A program made the translations under genes and the position numbers. This document shows, one piece after another, positions 34,177 to 46,462 of a stretch of DNA of 64,000 bases (position 1 is its first letter; every line of letters begins with the position of its first letter). The DNA is from Chloranthus sessilifolius (Eukaryota; Streptophyta; Magnoliopsida; Chloranthales; Chloranthaceae), in NCBI GenBank assembly GCA_021018995.1, contig CM037593.1:10382088-10446087 (forward strand). Direction: 5' to 3'. Under the pieces are notes generated by a model that saw only the letters and a program-made list of their open reading frames with translations, made no database searches and was not told the origin of the DNA.

Positions 34177-35700
34177 CCCCTATGTTAATCTAGATTATCT
34201 AAATTTTCTTACAAATGTCCAATGAAATCGGTCACTGATAAAAATAAAAGGACAAATTTTTGTACAGAGTTTTGGAGTGAGGCATAAGTTGAGTGGAAAC
34301 ATTCGAATTCATGTGTTATTTATGCTACAGAAAGAAAAAAAATGCTAGAATCTTCCCAAATGTGGTTGCTGAAATAAGCACAATTACCCAAAGATTCATT
34401 TTCGGAGTAGCTGAAAGCCTGAAACAGCAAGATATAAAGAGCTTGCTTGGAACATATGGGTATGTTGATAAAGAGTTGGGAGGGTAACTTGTGTCGTTCC
34501 TCAACTGGAGGTTCAAACGTGGGAGACGAATAAATTTGATTTTGACAGCTTGACGGCAACAACAAAAGGAACCTAGCTTGGCTTGGATTGATACTCATTT
34601 ACCAAATGAGATAGGAGAAGATTTTCTGCCTGTTGCTGGCCTAGTTAGTCGATTGTGAGCAATGGACTCAGAGATTGAGGTTCTTTGAATGAGCGCCATA
34701 CTACTTAATCATGTTAACCCTGCACATCTTTGGTTGGAAGGTAATTCTCTTAATAGTCATCTAATGGGCCCGAACATGATCATAGTTACCAAGTCGGAAA
34801 TCGGGAAAAAATGGGCAAGGCAAAAATACAAAAAAACAGGAAAAATCAGTAAATTTCGAGAAAAAATCAGAAAACATTTGGAGAAAAGTAATGAATATTT
34901 CTAAAAATATTAAAAGAAAACTATTTTTTGACAAAGATTAGAAAATTTTCGTTAAAAAATGCATTTAAAACACAAAAATCGTGATGTTCTCAAAAAAATA
35001 AGTTTCTGTGAAAAAATCATGTGTTTAATGAGTTCCTGGCGTTTTATGAAAAAAACACATGATTCTCAAAAAACTGTGCTCCACTTCCTTGTGGTTGCAC
35101 CTCAAAGTTTGGAGAGATTGACCATATGCTTCAATTGGTGGAGATCAAATGCTCTATGTACAAAGATAGGGAGGAAACTTGAAGCATTGATAACTCAATG
35201 TAAACAACAAATTTGCGTAGAATATAAATCCAACACAAATCAATCATAACAAATATCCCCTTGCTAGGAGAGTTATTGAAAATGGCAGACTTTACACTTT
35301 CGGGTATCGCAATTGTTTCCCTGTTAATTACATAAAAAATTGAATACCTCTGATTAAAAGCTACTAAAGAAAAGTAAAGTAATTACATCTCTGAAATAAA
35401 CAAAATAAATCCTAATGTCTAAGTCTTCATTAATATCTTCGTCTTCACGGTACGAGATGAACGTACATTATGCTTTCTTCGTCAGAGACTCGGGGGATGT
35501 GAAATAAAGGACGTCGGAGACAAGAGCCCCTCCTCCGGAAGTTAGATCCATTCGATCGATAGACATGGTCAAATATAGGCATGAGGAGTTCATGGACGAG
35601 TCTCATAATGAATTCATGCTCACTTGTCTGGAAGACGAATTCAAACACCGGATCCATTTTTTGATGTCTGGTCATCCAAAGAATTAGCACTTTTGGTTAT
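34175..35700. other. Intergenic, no gene recognised
   Basis: Short frames without known motifs. Around 34780-34910, repeated GAAAAATCNGNAAA units resemble the AATCGGCAAAAATC sequence at 5546-5606, suggesting another decayed element. Confidence 0.4.
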
Positions 35701-35719
35701 GAAGTATCTAATCACGGGT

Positions 35720-36510
35720 CGGATATCTTCAAATTCCTTAGGATTTGATCATCATAGGTTATTTTGCGATGATTTCACCATTAGATCATGTAATGATCTT
35801 ATAATACAATCATTTTAACGTAAAGTTCAAGAATTCACTGTTAGATTTGGCCAAAACAATGAAATTTGATCAATCTATGATAAATCCATCGTTGGATCTG
35901 ATTGCGGTCGCGTATTATGACCGTTTGACTAAAAGTCAACTAGTTCAGCATTAGATTTGACCAGAATAAGAAGATTTGGACATCATGCAACAAATCCACC
36001 ATTGGATCTCGTTATGATCTCATATGATGATCATTTGATCAAAAGTCGTTGAGTCCACCATTGGATTTGACCAAAATTACAAGATCTGGTCAATATGCAA
36101 TAAATGTACTGCTGGATCTTGTCGTGATCTCATATTATGATTGTTTGACCAAAACTCAATGAGTCCACCGTTGAATTTGACCAAAATCACAAGCTCTAGT
36201 CAACATGCAATAAATCCACCGTTGGATCTCATCACAATCTTGTATTATGATAATTTGACCAAAAGCCAATGAGTCCACCGTTAGATTTGACCAAAATCAC
36301 AAAATCTAGTCAACATGCAATAAATCCACCGTTGGATCTTGGTACGATCTTGTATTATGATTGTTTGACCAAAAGTCAGCGAGGCCATCATTAGATTTGA
36401 CCAAAATCAGAAGATTTGATCAATACGTAATAAATCCACCGTTGGATCTCGTTATGATATCGTATTATGATCGTTTGACTAAAAGTCAAACGACCCATCG
36501 TAAAAGAATT
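35720..36510. repeat. 110-bp tandem repeat, about 7 copies
   Basis: The core TAAATCCACCGTTGGATCT recurs with exact 110-bp spacing (anchor near 35776, 35886, 35996, 36106, 36216, 36326, 36436). Each unit carries two half-similar blocks, both with TTGACCAAAA or GTTGGATC. No open frame spans it. Confidence 0.93.
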
Positions 36511-37240
36511 TTCGATCTTAAAATTGAGATCCAAACCCTACATTTGAGGGAGTAATGACCTGAACTGCGAGGGAAACTCTAATTTTGGGACATGATTCAG
36601 ATCCGATAAATCTGATTGTTATGAGTCATTGTAGATGAATATTTCGGGTGTCGAAGTCCGGAATCATTCTTTGGGTTCGTCATTGCAACCCGTACGAGTA
36701 TCGAATTTATGGTTGCAATCCGAGTGTACTAAGAATTATGCGAGGGATTGTATCCACGTAGCTTAATTATCTCTAAGTACACAAGAAATTGGGTACATAT
36801 CGTAACGCGTAATCCCAAATTGCAACCCTAATCATACTTAGGTAAGAACCGTAACTCTTATCCTAAGCGTGTTACCTTTAGGTAAGGGCCGTAACTTTTA
36901 TTCTAAGCGTATCAAGCGGGACTTTTTCCTCCCGTAAACTCTAAATAAAAAAAGAGGGAACAGAAAGAATCTCGGAGATACCTTAAGGTCTCTTGCAAGA
37001 GGATCAAAGTCAGAGAGGTTTTCGGCAGGGCTCTCACATCAGAATTTTCGCATCTCAAATAATGAGCAGATATGCTATTTATAGATTTATGGTAGCAGTT
37101 ATGGGAAGTTATAATCTTATAGTTTCCGCAAAAGTTTCACAAAAATCAAGGGTTGTGAGGGCTGCTTGGGTCTTAGCCTTTATGCGGATTGATAAAAGAT
37201 TTTTCTCTAAATATCTGGCCGACGCAAGTGTTTATTTGCT
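36511..37240. other. Intergenic, short direct repeats
   Basis: ACTTAGGTAAGNNCCGTAACT occurs twice (36836 and 36882), the second copy with TTTA for ACTTA. No gene recognised. Confidence 0.4.
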
Positions 37241-37245
37241 TAAGC

Positions 37246-38082
37246 GGAGAAAATGGAGGACTCATGTTCGAAGAAGATGACCTACGCAAGTACGACCTAC
37301 ACAGGCACAACCTATGTGGGTATGACCTATGTAGGCACAACCTACGCAGGCACGACCTATGCAAGTACGACCTATGCAGGCACGACCTACGCAGGCACGA
37401 CCTATGCAAGTACGACCTACGCAGGAACGACCTACGTGGACCATATTTAGAGAGAAAAAAAGAAGGGAGAGAAAGAAGGAGATACGAAAGAGAAAATAGG
37501 GAGAAAGAGAGAAAAAAAGAAATGATATATCTTCCGTAAAGACACATTTTTGTGTCTTCTATTTTCTCTTATCCTTTATTCATCTCTTCCAGAAGAAAAG
37601 ACACATTTTTTGTGTCTTCTATTTTCTCCAATCATTTATTATATAATATTTGTGTATGACCTACACAAATATTATATAATAAATGATTGGAGAAAATGGA
37701 GGACTCATGTTCGAAAAAGATGACCTACGCAAGTACGACCTACACAGACAACCTATGCAGGTACGACCTACGCAGACACGACCTACGCAAGTACGACATA
37801 TGTAGGCACGACCTACACAGGCACGACCTATGCAAGTACGACCTACGCAGGCACGACCTACGTGGACCATATTTTGAGAGAAAAAAAGAAGGGAGAGAAA
37901 GAAGGAGATACGAGAGAGAAAATAGGGAGAAAGAGAAAAAAAGAAATGATATATCTTCCATAGGAAGAGACATTTTTGTGTCTTCTATTTTCTCTTATCC
38001 TTTATTCATCTCTTCCAGAAGAAAAGACACATTTTTTTGTCTTCTATTTTCTCCAATCATTTATTATATAATATTTGTGTAT
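37246..38082. repeat. Duplicated block with 15-bp minisatellite and 36-bp palindrome
   Basis: Two direct copies (37246-37656 and 37690-38082) share the same order: GGAGAAAATGGAGGACTCAT, a 15-bp minisatellite (CGACCTACGCAGGCA-like, 37279-37440 and 37724-37865), a purine-rich tract, and ATTTTCTCCAATCATTTA at the end. At their junction, 37621-37656 and 37662-37697 form a perfect 36-bp stem with loop TGACC. Open frames across the minisatellite on both strands are only five-residue repeats. Confidence 0.9.
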
Positions 38083-38489
38083 CTAGAGATAAGATATCCA
38101 TAAAACTTGGGGACACAAATACTGAGTGTATACAGATCTATATTTGTATATTTATTCAAGAAAAAGATACAAAACTTTTATGTCTACACTTAGCAAATGA
38201 CGGTGTCACTCTAGGGCTGCTATTATTGATTGGAGGGATTACTTGGTGGCATTTTGAAGTTGTGAGCTGCCAAGCCTTTTCTTTTGTGTTCTCATATATG
38301 TTTGGTTTAATCTTTTCAATATAATAAAATCTACATGTTTCAAACACAGTTCCTTAAATAAAAATAATAGAGGCCTAAAAGTCATAATGCTTTACAACGG
38401 ATATTATTTATGAAGAACAGATTATTGATTTAATAAATCGAACTATTGAACTATCCTTAGAACTTGAATAAACTCGAAGGGACAGTTTG

Positions 38490-39120
38490 ATGGCTCCGGG
38501 AGTTTATGGTATTAGTAAATAATCAGCATATTTTGATTAGTGTGTATAATAATTCGTTAAGTCCTTTATTGAACTTCTCTCGATCAAAAATGGAAATTGG
38601 CTTCAATATGCTTAGCCAGCTCATGAAAAGCTTGATTTGTTGTTTGGCTCTAACTTGGAGATTGAATTGTAGTTTGACTCTAACTTGGATGTTGACTCTA
38701 ACTACATGGTGAAGCTTAGAGCCAGGTGGAGAATGTTGTTTGATTCTAACTTGGAGATTGAATTGTAGTTTGACTCTAACTTGGAGGATGGCTCTAACTT
38801 GTAGGTTGGCTCTAACTTAGAGGTTGAATTATAGTTTCACTCTAACTGGTGATGGCCCAGTTACATTTAGACTCTATATAAGGTTAGTTTCTCTTAGATT
38901 AGAAGTAGGATTTGTGTCTTTTATATAAAGGGAAAGCTCTTGGCACAAAAGAGTTTAGTTGAGATGTAAAACTTTGGAAAACCTATCGAGGGTTTTGTGG
39001 AGAGCTTTGGTGAGGCTCGAGTGTTATTGTATTCTTGTGTGATCATCAATATAATGGATTATCGCTGCCCGTGGACGTAGGCATATTGCCGAACTATGTA
39101 AATATTGTCTCTTGTGTGTT
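38490..39120 (+). mobile_element. Solo Copia-type LTR
   Basis: Contains repeated TTTGACTCTAACTTGGAG units (38640-38850), a TATATAAGG/TATATAAAGG promoter-like area and GATCATCAATATAATGGAT. It ends with GCTGCCCGTGGACGTAGGCA, typical of the 3' half of plant Copia LTRs. No primer site or pol follows, so I read it as solo. Confidence 0.6.
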
Positions 39121-40055
39121 TGTGGTTGATTTTCTTCTGTTTTTGTGTTCTTATTTCATCGTTAATCATGAGATCATTGGTTAGTTTGTGATCTTCCATG
39201 CAACATGATTTGAGTGAATTTACATAGCTATAATCAATGTAAAGAGGCATTGCCCTGTAATTGAACTTGAAGTAGACTTGCAAACCATCTTATTTGTTAT
39301 TACTTTCAAGAAATGAGATATGAGCCAAGAAATATACTAATGTGAGTCAACACACCCCGCCAAATCAGATTGGTGGTTTAGAACTGCATCATCGTCCGTT
39401 TACAGGTGAAATAAGTAAGGAGGGTTATATTTTTGGGTAAGGCGATTGGAAGAGTGAAACCGGGGTAAGAGTGGGCCTTTGGCCCACAGATGACGACCAC
39501 AAGTGTGTAGCATAAGACCATCAAAGTAAGAGAGAGAGAGAGAGAAGGGGGAAGATCAGTAAAGGAGTGTAGTGAGAAGTGACATGTGGGACTGTGGAGT
39601 AATAGTTAATCCCTAAACAGAAACTAGTGGAGAAATAGGAAAACTAGCCCCAAGATGCCCACATTTAAAAAAGAAAAGGTGTGCAGCCACTAATTAGGGG
39701 CTGCACCTCTTTCAAGCATGCAACAGGTGCCACGGGGGGGGGGGGGGGGGCTTAGCATCTGGAATCATGCCTTGAGATCCGTGGGTGTCTATAGATGATG
39801 ATGATGATGAATGGGGACAATGGGGGAGTCATGTTGTTCTTGTGTGTTGCATAGTATGGTAACTGCCATTCGCCCACTTATTATACACTCTTACGCCTTT
39901 CCACGACCACCTATGGGGCCTTAGGAATGAAAAACATTAACAAATCTGTTGATGAGCCTATTTCAATGAGGTTTAAGTTGTTAGCCATTCTAGATAGGAG
40001 GTGATAAAGTTGTAGGTGTTTTACCTTGGTTTTGTGAGGCTTTCTGCTATTAGTT
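39121..40055. other. Intergenic with G homopolymer
   Basis: A GA-rich run (39531-39547), an 18-base G tract near 39735-39751 and a (GAT)n run at 39795-39810. No gene recognised. Confidence 0.45.
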
Positions 40056-40061
40056 AGTCTA

Positions 40062-40408
40062 TGGTAACCGACACCTTAGTGTGAATGGGTCATTCATTTT
40101 GTACACATGGCACCATTTTGGTGCCATGTGGTGCCATATCATTCACAGGGCTGCTATATAGATCATATTCAACCTTATGTTTCTCTACCATGCGATTAAG
40201 AGGCCACACTTGCCGGAAAGTAAACAGCTAAAACAGATTTTGACATACTTGGCAGCTGTTCATTTTGGGGTGCTTTTAGGCTTTTAATCATGTGGCACAG
40301 ACAATTTTTCGATGTAATCTTAAGACGAATCCTTTATATGGCGGCCCTAAATGACATGGTGCCAAAATGGCGCATTCACAATTGAGCGAAGTGTTCGGTT
40401 ACCCTATA
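40062..40408. mobile_element. Inverted-repeat MITE
   Basis: The left end CTATGGTAACCGACACCTTAG pairs with the inverted right end GTATAGGGTAACCGAACACTT. Inner arms share GGCACCATTTTGGTGCCA / TGGTGCCAAAATGGCG. About 345 bp, non-coding. Confidence 0.65.
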
Positions 40409-41792
40409 CCATTTCTTCTGCAAATTTGAAGCAAATTTGTGTTTCCCTAGAAATATAATTTGTTTGTCCTTGCTCCTAATCAGAGTGATTATGCTGAAAT
40501 TTGATGCTTGTAGGGGGGGAATAGATGATTGAGCAAGATATGGAGCAGACTTGGTGAGACTATTCCACTAGATGTGAAACAGGTGCTAGTTGGGTTTGAC
40601 ATGCAAAATCTATAAAATTGGAAAGGTGGTTTGTTGGATTATTAAGTGTGACTTCCATAATCATATTCATTAGAGATAACAAAGGGATTGATATCCATTT
40701 GGACCATGGCATTTGATGTCTTTAAACCCTTGGACAAGAAGTTGAGTTCCCAAAATCTCTGACTAAACTTCTTATATTTATCATAATGCAACAAATTTTT
40801 TGTGTAATGAAAAAGGCATACATCTCTGTAGAAGGCTATCAATAGCGAAGGAGGAGAAATACCTAAATGCTGACTCAATTCCCTACTGATAATGACTTCA
40901 ATGAAATGAGAGAAGAGAGTGGGCAAATGAAGGGAGATATTTTCGCTTCTTTTGTTCATTGACTGAAACCTGAAGTAAAGCAAAGTCTGTCAAAAGTAAA
41001 CCATAAAAATGTGTGCTGTTTTATTTTTTTCTAGTTCAGTGACAACGACGTTTTGGTTTCGATGAAAAGAATTGTGATCCCTTAAATATCCACGATGATC
41101 CCCAGTGACAGTTGTTCGGTGTATCCGATGGATACCGAACGATCATACTCCTCTGATTCTGGTTTCAGTATTTTATTGTGTTCTCTTTTAAGATGCCGTT
41201 TCATTCTGATTTCAGGGACATTTCGAGGATGCTTTTGGCAGATCCCATCAGACTTTAATTATGACAAAGGAGAAGCAAAAAAATTCAACATTGATGACTC
41301 AATGAAGTCTAAGCAAACCTGAAATTTTCGTGTCTTTATTTGTGAAACTTCCTAAGAAATGTGACTGAAGAGGGTTCTTTGGATATTAGGATCCCATGGA
41401 GAACAATTAATTATTATTCAATTGTCAATGGAAATTTCAGAATTTAATATACCACAAAAGAAATTTTAAGGCTTTTTTGCTGTGGGTGATGAATTCTTTG
41501 ACCTACATTTGAGAAGCCTATTTATTTAAGAGTTTATTGATTTACAATTTTTTTCGTAATAATTTTTGCTTTGTATAAATTTCTCACAGTTCTTGGAACC
41601 GTTTAGCTCATATTGGCAGTTCTGTATTTAAGGAGATTTAGGGGAAATGAGCAGCATTCTATTTGTTTCTACTATGGCAGAAAGCAGCTCATGAGTTTAA
41701 GGAGTATTAAGTATAAAGTAAGGAGTCAAAGCTCATCAGTATCTCCAACTTACTGTTCGTAATGGAGGAAATTATGAGGCAGGTCCAATATG

Positions 41793-41796
<4 letters not shown>
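40409..41796. other. Intergenic, no supported gene
   Basis: Open frames of 113 (minus, 40983-40642) and 75 residues (plus, 41095-41322) show no motif I recognise. Confidence 0.4.

Positions 41797-41798
<2 letters not shown>

Positions 41799-41836
<38 letters not shown>
41799..41836. repeat. (CT)n microsatellite
   Basis: About 19 uninterrupted CT units. Confidence 0.97.
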
Positions 41837-41837
<1 letters not shown>

Positions 41838-42119
41838 AGAAGAAAAGAAAAAAGACAATTTCTCCATGGAATAAATTCATCGACTCAACTAGGAGCTAAA
41901 AATTACTAAATTGGATTTTGATTTGAAATCTTTGCTGGTCCTTTTAATGTTGCTGATCATTGGCCTCACAGGGACCACAACTTCTACTTTTTACCTGATA
42001 GGGTTCAACCTTTATTTATTACCTAGTGAGGTCCCAAATGCTCTACCTTTTTTTTTTTTTTTTTAAACTTATGCAAAGAGAATCTAAATATTTGACATGT
42101 GTTGAAATTCAGTTTCAGT

Positions 42120-43140
42120 GAAAAAGTACGGTAGATGAAAAATGCCCATAAGTCTCATATGATATTGATGGGGACATTAGATTCAAGCATCCGTCAGTGA
42201 TGCACCGAAGGAGGAAGAAGAATATCAGAGGCGGAAGGGAAAAAAATAGTTCAAATTCGGAGAATTGAAAAGTGCTCAGTCGATTGATCGAATCCAGGCT
42301 TCGATCAATCGAGAATGGACGGTGGACAAATTTCTGAGGCGAAGTTATATTCCTCAGTTGATTGATCGAGCAAGAAATTCTGATCGATCAATTTAAATCT
42401 ATGGCTTTAGGTGAATTAAGTATTTTCTTAGTCGATTGATCGACCCTAGAATCGATCCATAGACCAATTATGCGAATTTTGATAGAAGTTTATATTTTGG
42501 TCAAAAGTTTTCAGTTTGTGTTTTATTTGCACTAGCATTCTTCTAATTTCGTATTAGGGTTTTGGTTAACCTATTTAAAGACTTGTAAACAACTTTATTA
42601 TTAATTTTTGGTGAATTAAAATTTCTTTTGCAAACTTGAGAGTTCTAAACTTTCGTAAGGGTATGATTCTCTCAGAATAGAGAGCGGTTCTTCGATCCCG
42701 CGTGCGATTTGGTGCGAGGTCAACTTTTCTTCCATCCCTATCTTCTTTTGATCTACGATTGGCGTAAGTGGTATAACCCTAGTTATCTAATTCTCTATTA
42801 AGTCCAGATTTAGCCTATTTATTTCATTAAAATTCAAAATCAAATAACCGTTCTTCACAAAATCATTGTTAGTCTTTTATTTTCGTACGGTATCGAGAGA
42901 ACCCGTTTACGAGTTCGTTCAACGCCTTAAGGCTATCGGAGATCTAGCCATTCGTAAGAACTCTAGTCTTGTAGATCTGATAAGGAGGTACACGAAAAGT
43001 AACGCTATTGAGAACTGGAATTAAATTGCTTAATTGAAATTCATATTATTTGCTTTGATAATTTGGCTAGAAATATTGTCATTTTAATTCTTTTAAATTA
43101 ATTTCAAATTAATCTCAACCCTAACATTGCATTTAATAAG
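42120..43140. mobile_element. Probable LTR remnant
   Basis: Repeated TCGATTGATCGA / TCGATCAATCGA motifs (42270-42470) precede TATTTAAAGACTTGTAAAC and a leader-like stretch up to GATAAGGAGGTACACG. This layout is common in plant LTR retrotransposon LTRs. No partner LTR, so identity and ends are uncertain. Confidence 0.4.
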
Positions 43141-43880
43141 TTCCTGCATCAGTAGACCGATCAATCCCCCATAAGAGTGATTGTTCCCATATGAGAGTGA
43201 CCAATCCACTATAAGGCCAATGGGTCCCTTATGAGATCGACTGATCGGTCTTATAGTGGACTGATGAGGCTTATATGCGACATAAGGTCACTTTCGTATA
43301 ATCTATTTTTTTTCCTTTAAATGAAATTCCATAAAATATCAAATATTTGAACCTTGTTTGGTAAATCTGGAATGGTTGGAGGCCCACTCTCATAAACTAC
43401 TACTTGCAAAAACAAAGCTGGACTTTGCACAATTTATAAGTGAGAATTGATTTTGGGATCTAGTGTCACGTGTAAGCTATATTCAAGTCTGTTTTATTTG
43501 AAGGCCATAATCAAAAAAGATTGACACGGAATACGATCTCTAACATATGATTCAATGTAGTCAAAGGCAATCATTTGATTCAACGCTTGACTATGTTAAA
43601 TCGTATGATAGAGATCGTGTTTCGTGCTAATAATTTTCATCAAAAATCTTTAAATTTGGCCTTAATATCATACATCTTAAATGATGTTTCCACGTGGCAC
43701 AGGTCTCTAAAATATCAACTATTCCTTTTAGATTGTGTGCCATCTTTGATTGCACTGATTAGATCGTTGGTCGACAGTGTTAGACCGTTTTGGTAATTAA
43801 ATAATTATCTGCCATTTTGGTGATTAAGCCGTGCACAAAACTTGTTAAAGAATCTTTTAACTTTTTCTCTTCTCTTGGGA
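43141..43880. other. Intergenic with ATAAGNNNGA-rich repeats
   Basis: 43150-43275 holds short repeats alternating CCATAAGAGTGA and CTTATGAGATCGACTGATC, similar in style to the palindromic array at 44200-44440. Otherwise nothing recognised. Confidence 0.4.
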
Positions 43881-43884
43881 AAAG

Positions 43885-43978
43885 ATCATGAGTCAAATAT
43901 TGCAATCTCTAGGTCGCTGGTTCAATCCCAGCTTATCCAAATAAATAAGTAATAATAATAATAATAATAATAATAATT
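43885..43978 (+). mobile_element. SINE fragment with (TAA)n tail
   Basis: TAGGTCGCTGGTTCAATCCC (B box) and AGCTTATCC are followed by AAATAAATAAG and about eight TAA units. Confidence 0.6.
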
Positions 43979-44027
43979 GTAATTGTAATGTGGGCAAACT
44001 ACCAATAAGGGTCAAAACTTTTACTTT

Positions 44028-44612
44028 TTACGTGACAAGGTCCTATCTATCCCTTATTATTAGAGAGGGTCTGGACTCTTAATTTTTCTTAAAAATAACA
44101 TTCGTGTGCATTTTAATCACTTTTATGAGCGAAAATGTCTTTTAACTAAAAGCATGTACGCATTTTTTTAAGTGGGATCAATTGATCCTATATAAAACTG
44201 CGATGAATCGAACTCATACATAGGCCACGAGGTTTTATATAAGACTGCAAGATCTCATACGAGACTAAGAGGTCACATATGAGACCTCATATTAAATCAC
44301 GAGGTCTCATATGAGACCGCAAAGGTTTCATATAAGATCGCGAGTTCTCATGCGAGACCGGAAGGTCTTATATGAGACCAATTGGTGTAGAAGATCGATT
44401 AGTCAGACGTGGTCTCATACAAGACTGAATGATCACGGTCATACAAATCGAAGCAATCCCTCATATAAAAAAATGCATATATGTTTTTAGTTAAAAGACA
44501 TTTTCGCTCATTAAAAGTGAACAAAATGTATATATGCATGTTTTAGAAAAAGTAGAGTTGGACCCTAATAGCTAATAAGGAGAAGTTCGGACCTTTTCAG
44601 ATAGCCGATTTT
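44028..44612. mobile_element. Inverted-repeat element with an array of 16-bp palindromes
   Basis: Terminal arms of over 100 bp match in inverted orientation, e.g. GAGCGAAAATGTCTTTTAAC (44133-44152) and GTTAAAAGACATTTTCGCTC near 44498. The middle (44200-44440) is a run of about ten variants of GGTCTCATATGAGACC, each itself a palindrome. No coding sequence. Confidence 0.7.
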
Positions 44613-45519
44613 AATTATTGGAAAAAAAGGGTATTTCTAGATGACCAAAACATTGCAACACAGGCTGAATACAAGTTACTTCGCTGAATACAAGTTACTT
44701 CAGGACCAGCTCATCGAAGCATGTTTTAGCATATCAATTCATTCCCTCTGAATTAAAAAAAAATTCAGACTACTTCTTTGGGACTCTGTCGATATTATAG
44801 TAAAAGCTTCGCCCACCAACGCTAGTTTTTATGCTGCTGGGCTAGCCGACCGAAGTTGATTTTCAAGTCATTATAGGGGTTGTGTACACTAGTATCGATG
44901 TGTACACTTGTATCGTGGGACGTTTTATCAATAATAAATCTCATTATTTTAGTGATTAAAATATGGGTATGAGCCGTTTTGGTAAGAAAGCCAGTGTGGA
45001 TCCTACGGGTTGTGTACACTTGCAGGCGCACTTTTGGACGGCGCAGAAGGCCTGAGATTGGGTCTTAAACTTCCTGGTACACGGCTCGTGTACCTAAAGC
45101 AAACTCTATTTTTCATCCTCGAAAGTCGTGTCTGGGGACTCTAATTTGAGAAAGCCCAAGAGCACGTGAACCTCACGTTTTGGAAGGTATTATACAGTAA
45201 TAATCCCATCACTGATCTTGGTACGGTCGTCAACACTTAGAATTTAAATTCAAATATTATACAAATTATAGTCCAAGAGAGGTGCACCGGTGAGCTTATG
45301 GCAGCTCCTTTCTCAATATAAAACTTCCATAAAATACATAATATGAATCAGATGGCTACGATCACTTCATCATTGAAACTTTATAACATAATAGAAGTTA
45401 AATAATGTTGCTACCTGAAGGTCGCAAGCTCAATCCCAAATTATACCTATTAAAAGGATTAAGAAAAATTACAAAAATAAGATTTGACAGGACTATAATG
45501 GAGTGATTGGACGATCAAG
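44613..45519. other. Intergenic; SINE-like B box near 45425
   Basis: A GAATACAAGTTACTTC block is directly duplicated at 44668-44700. GAAGGTCGCAAGCTCAATCC near 45418 is a degenerate member of the SINE family. No gene recognised. Confidence 0.4.
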
Positions 45520-45527
45520 ATTGATGA

Positions 45528-45691
45528 CATGGGCGGCTCTGGGTATGGGCCTAAGAGGCAGTTGCCTAAGGCCCCCAAATTTTATGCAAAAAAATAAGGC
45601 CTCCGCACTCGAAAGTATAATCCAGTTCCGTAGTAACCGGGCGCCATTTTAGGAACTTGCCTAACACCCTAAAATCTCAGGACTTGCCTTG
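45528..45691. mobile_element. 164-bp hAT MITE, deletion relative of the hAT element at 48462
   Basis: Flanked by an exact 8-bp TSD ATTGATGA (45520-45527 and 45692-45699). The left end resembles the right end of the 6.9-kb hAT element (CTAAGAGGCAGTTGCCT versus CCAAGAGGCGGCTGCCT). The right end resembles its left end (CTGAGATTTTAGGG, AAGTTCCTAAAATGG versus GAGTTCCTAAAATGG). It consists of the two ends joined with the interior lost, inserted in reverse orientation. Confidence 0.85.
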
Positions 45692-45699
45692 ATTGATGA

Positions 45700-46010
45700 A
45701 CAAATGCACCAATTGCCTTACAAATTATTCCCATACCCAACCCTAGAGATGGTAAACATTAACATATAATTCTTGTTCTATGACCTAGGTAATTGTAAGT
45801 GATTGCCTTTTTACATGTTCCAAAGTCACCAATCAGTTATTAGGGTTTTTGAGCTACTGCAAGTCGTCAACAAGATGGTATCTTATATGTTGAGCTAAAG
45901 TAAGCAATTCAAGTCATCAAGCTAGATTTTATAGATTAAACCCAATTAAGCCCAAAATCACTCATTGATAGAAGCTATAAGCACCAAAATGTTTGTGGTT
46001 TATTTTATAT
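45700..46010. other. Intergenic, nothing recognised
   Basis: No motif or repeat boundary seen apart from a short TA run at the right edge. Confidence 0.4.
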
Positions 46011-46021
46011 ATATATATATG

Positions 46022-46462
46022 AGAAGCCGGTTAGGTCCTCCAACGGAGGACGGTGACCGTCCTCCAAGATTCACGTGGAGCTTCAAGTAGCACCCCGAAT
46101 ACTTAAATGAATAGCCATCGCTGTTAAGAACAACCGAGATCCAATGACTCATCACCCACCCCAGAGTTGCGTATACTTTTTGGGTGCCACGTGGAGCATA
46201 GGTGGACAATTTAGATCAATATTAAAAAAAAAAAAAATTAACCCACAAGTCAAAGTTTGACGATTTTCATTGGTTCACATTTCACAGTTCAAAAAATACA
46301 CAATGGAGATGAGTTTTAAATTTTTTTTTTTTTCAAAGATAATCTAAGCAATGCACCAAAAGTTCATGTGGCACCCAAAAAGTGTTTTGGGTGCCACGTG
46401 GAGCTCCACGTGGAAGGTTGGAGGACGGGGACCGTCCTCCCGTGAAGGACGGAGGCCTTTTC
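46022..46462. mobile_element. Inverted-repeat MITE between TA runs
   Basis: Each end carries a palindromic GGAGGACGGTGACCGTCCTCC (left) or GGAGGACGGGGACCGTCCTCC (right) and an inverted CCACGTGGAGCT block. Short TA runs flank both sides, consistent with TA-targeted insertion. Confidence 0.7.

Noticed and set aside
37253-37450. Five-residue repeat peptides (TTYAS/TTYAG on plus, GRTCI/GRACV on minus) looking like a repeat protein
   Set aside because: They are the direct result of a 15-bp minisatellite open in several frames on both strands, and the unit composition differs between the two array copies.
40642-40983. A 113-residue minus-strand open frame
   Set aside because: No recognisable motif, no splice or promoter context, AT-rich composition; part of it resembles the repeat near 32888.
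41095-41322. A 75-residue plus-strand open frame
   Set aside because: No motif, no splice signals and no conserved composition.
44200-44440. CRISPR-like spaced palindromes
   Set aside because: Repeats are imperfect, irregularly spaced and lie inside an inverted-repeat transposon in a plant nuclear genome.
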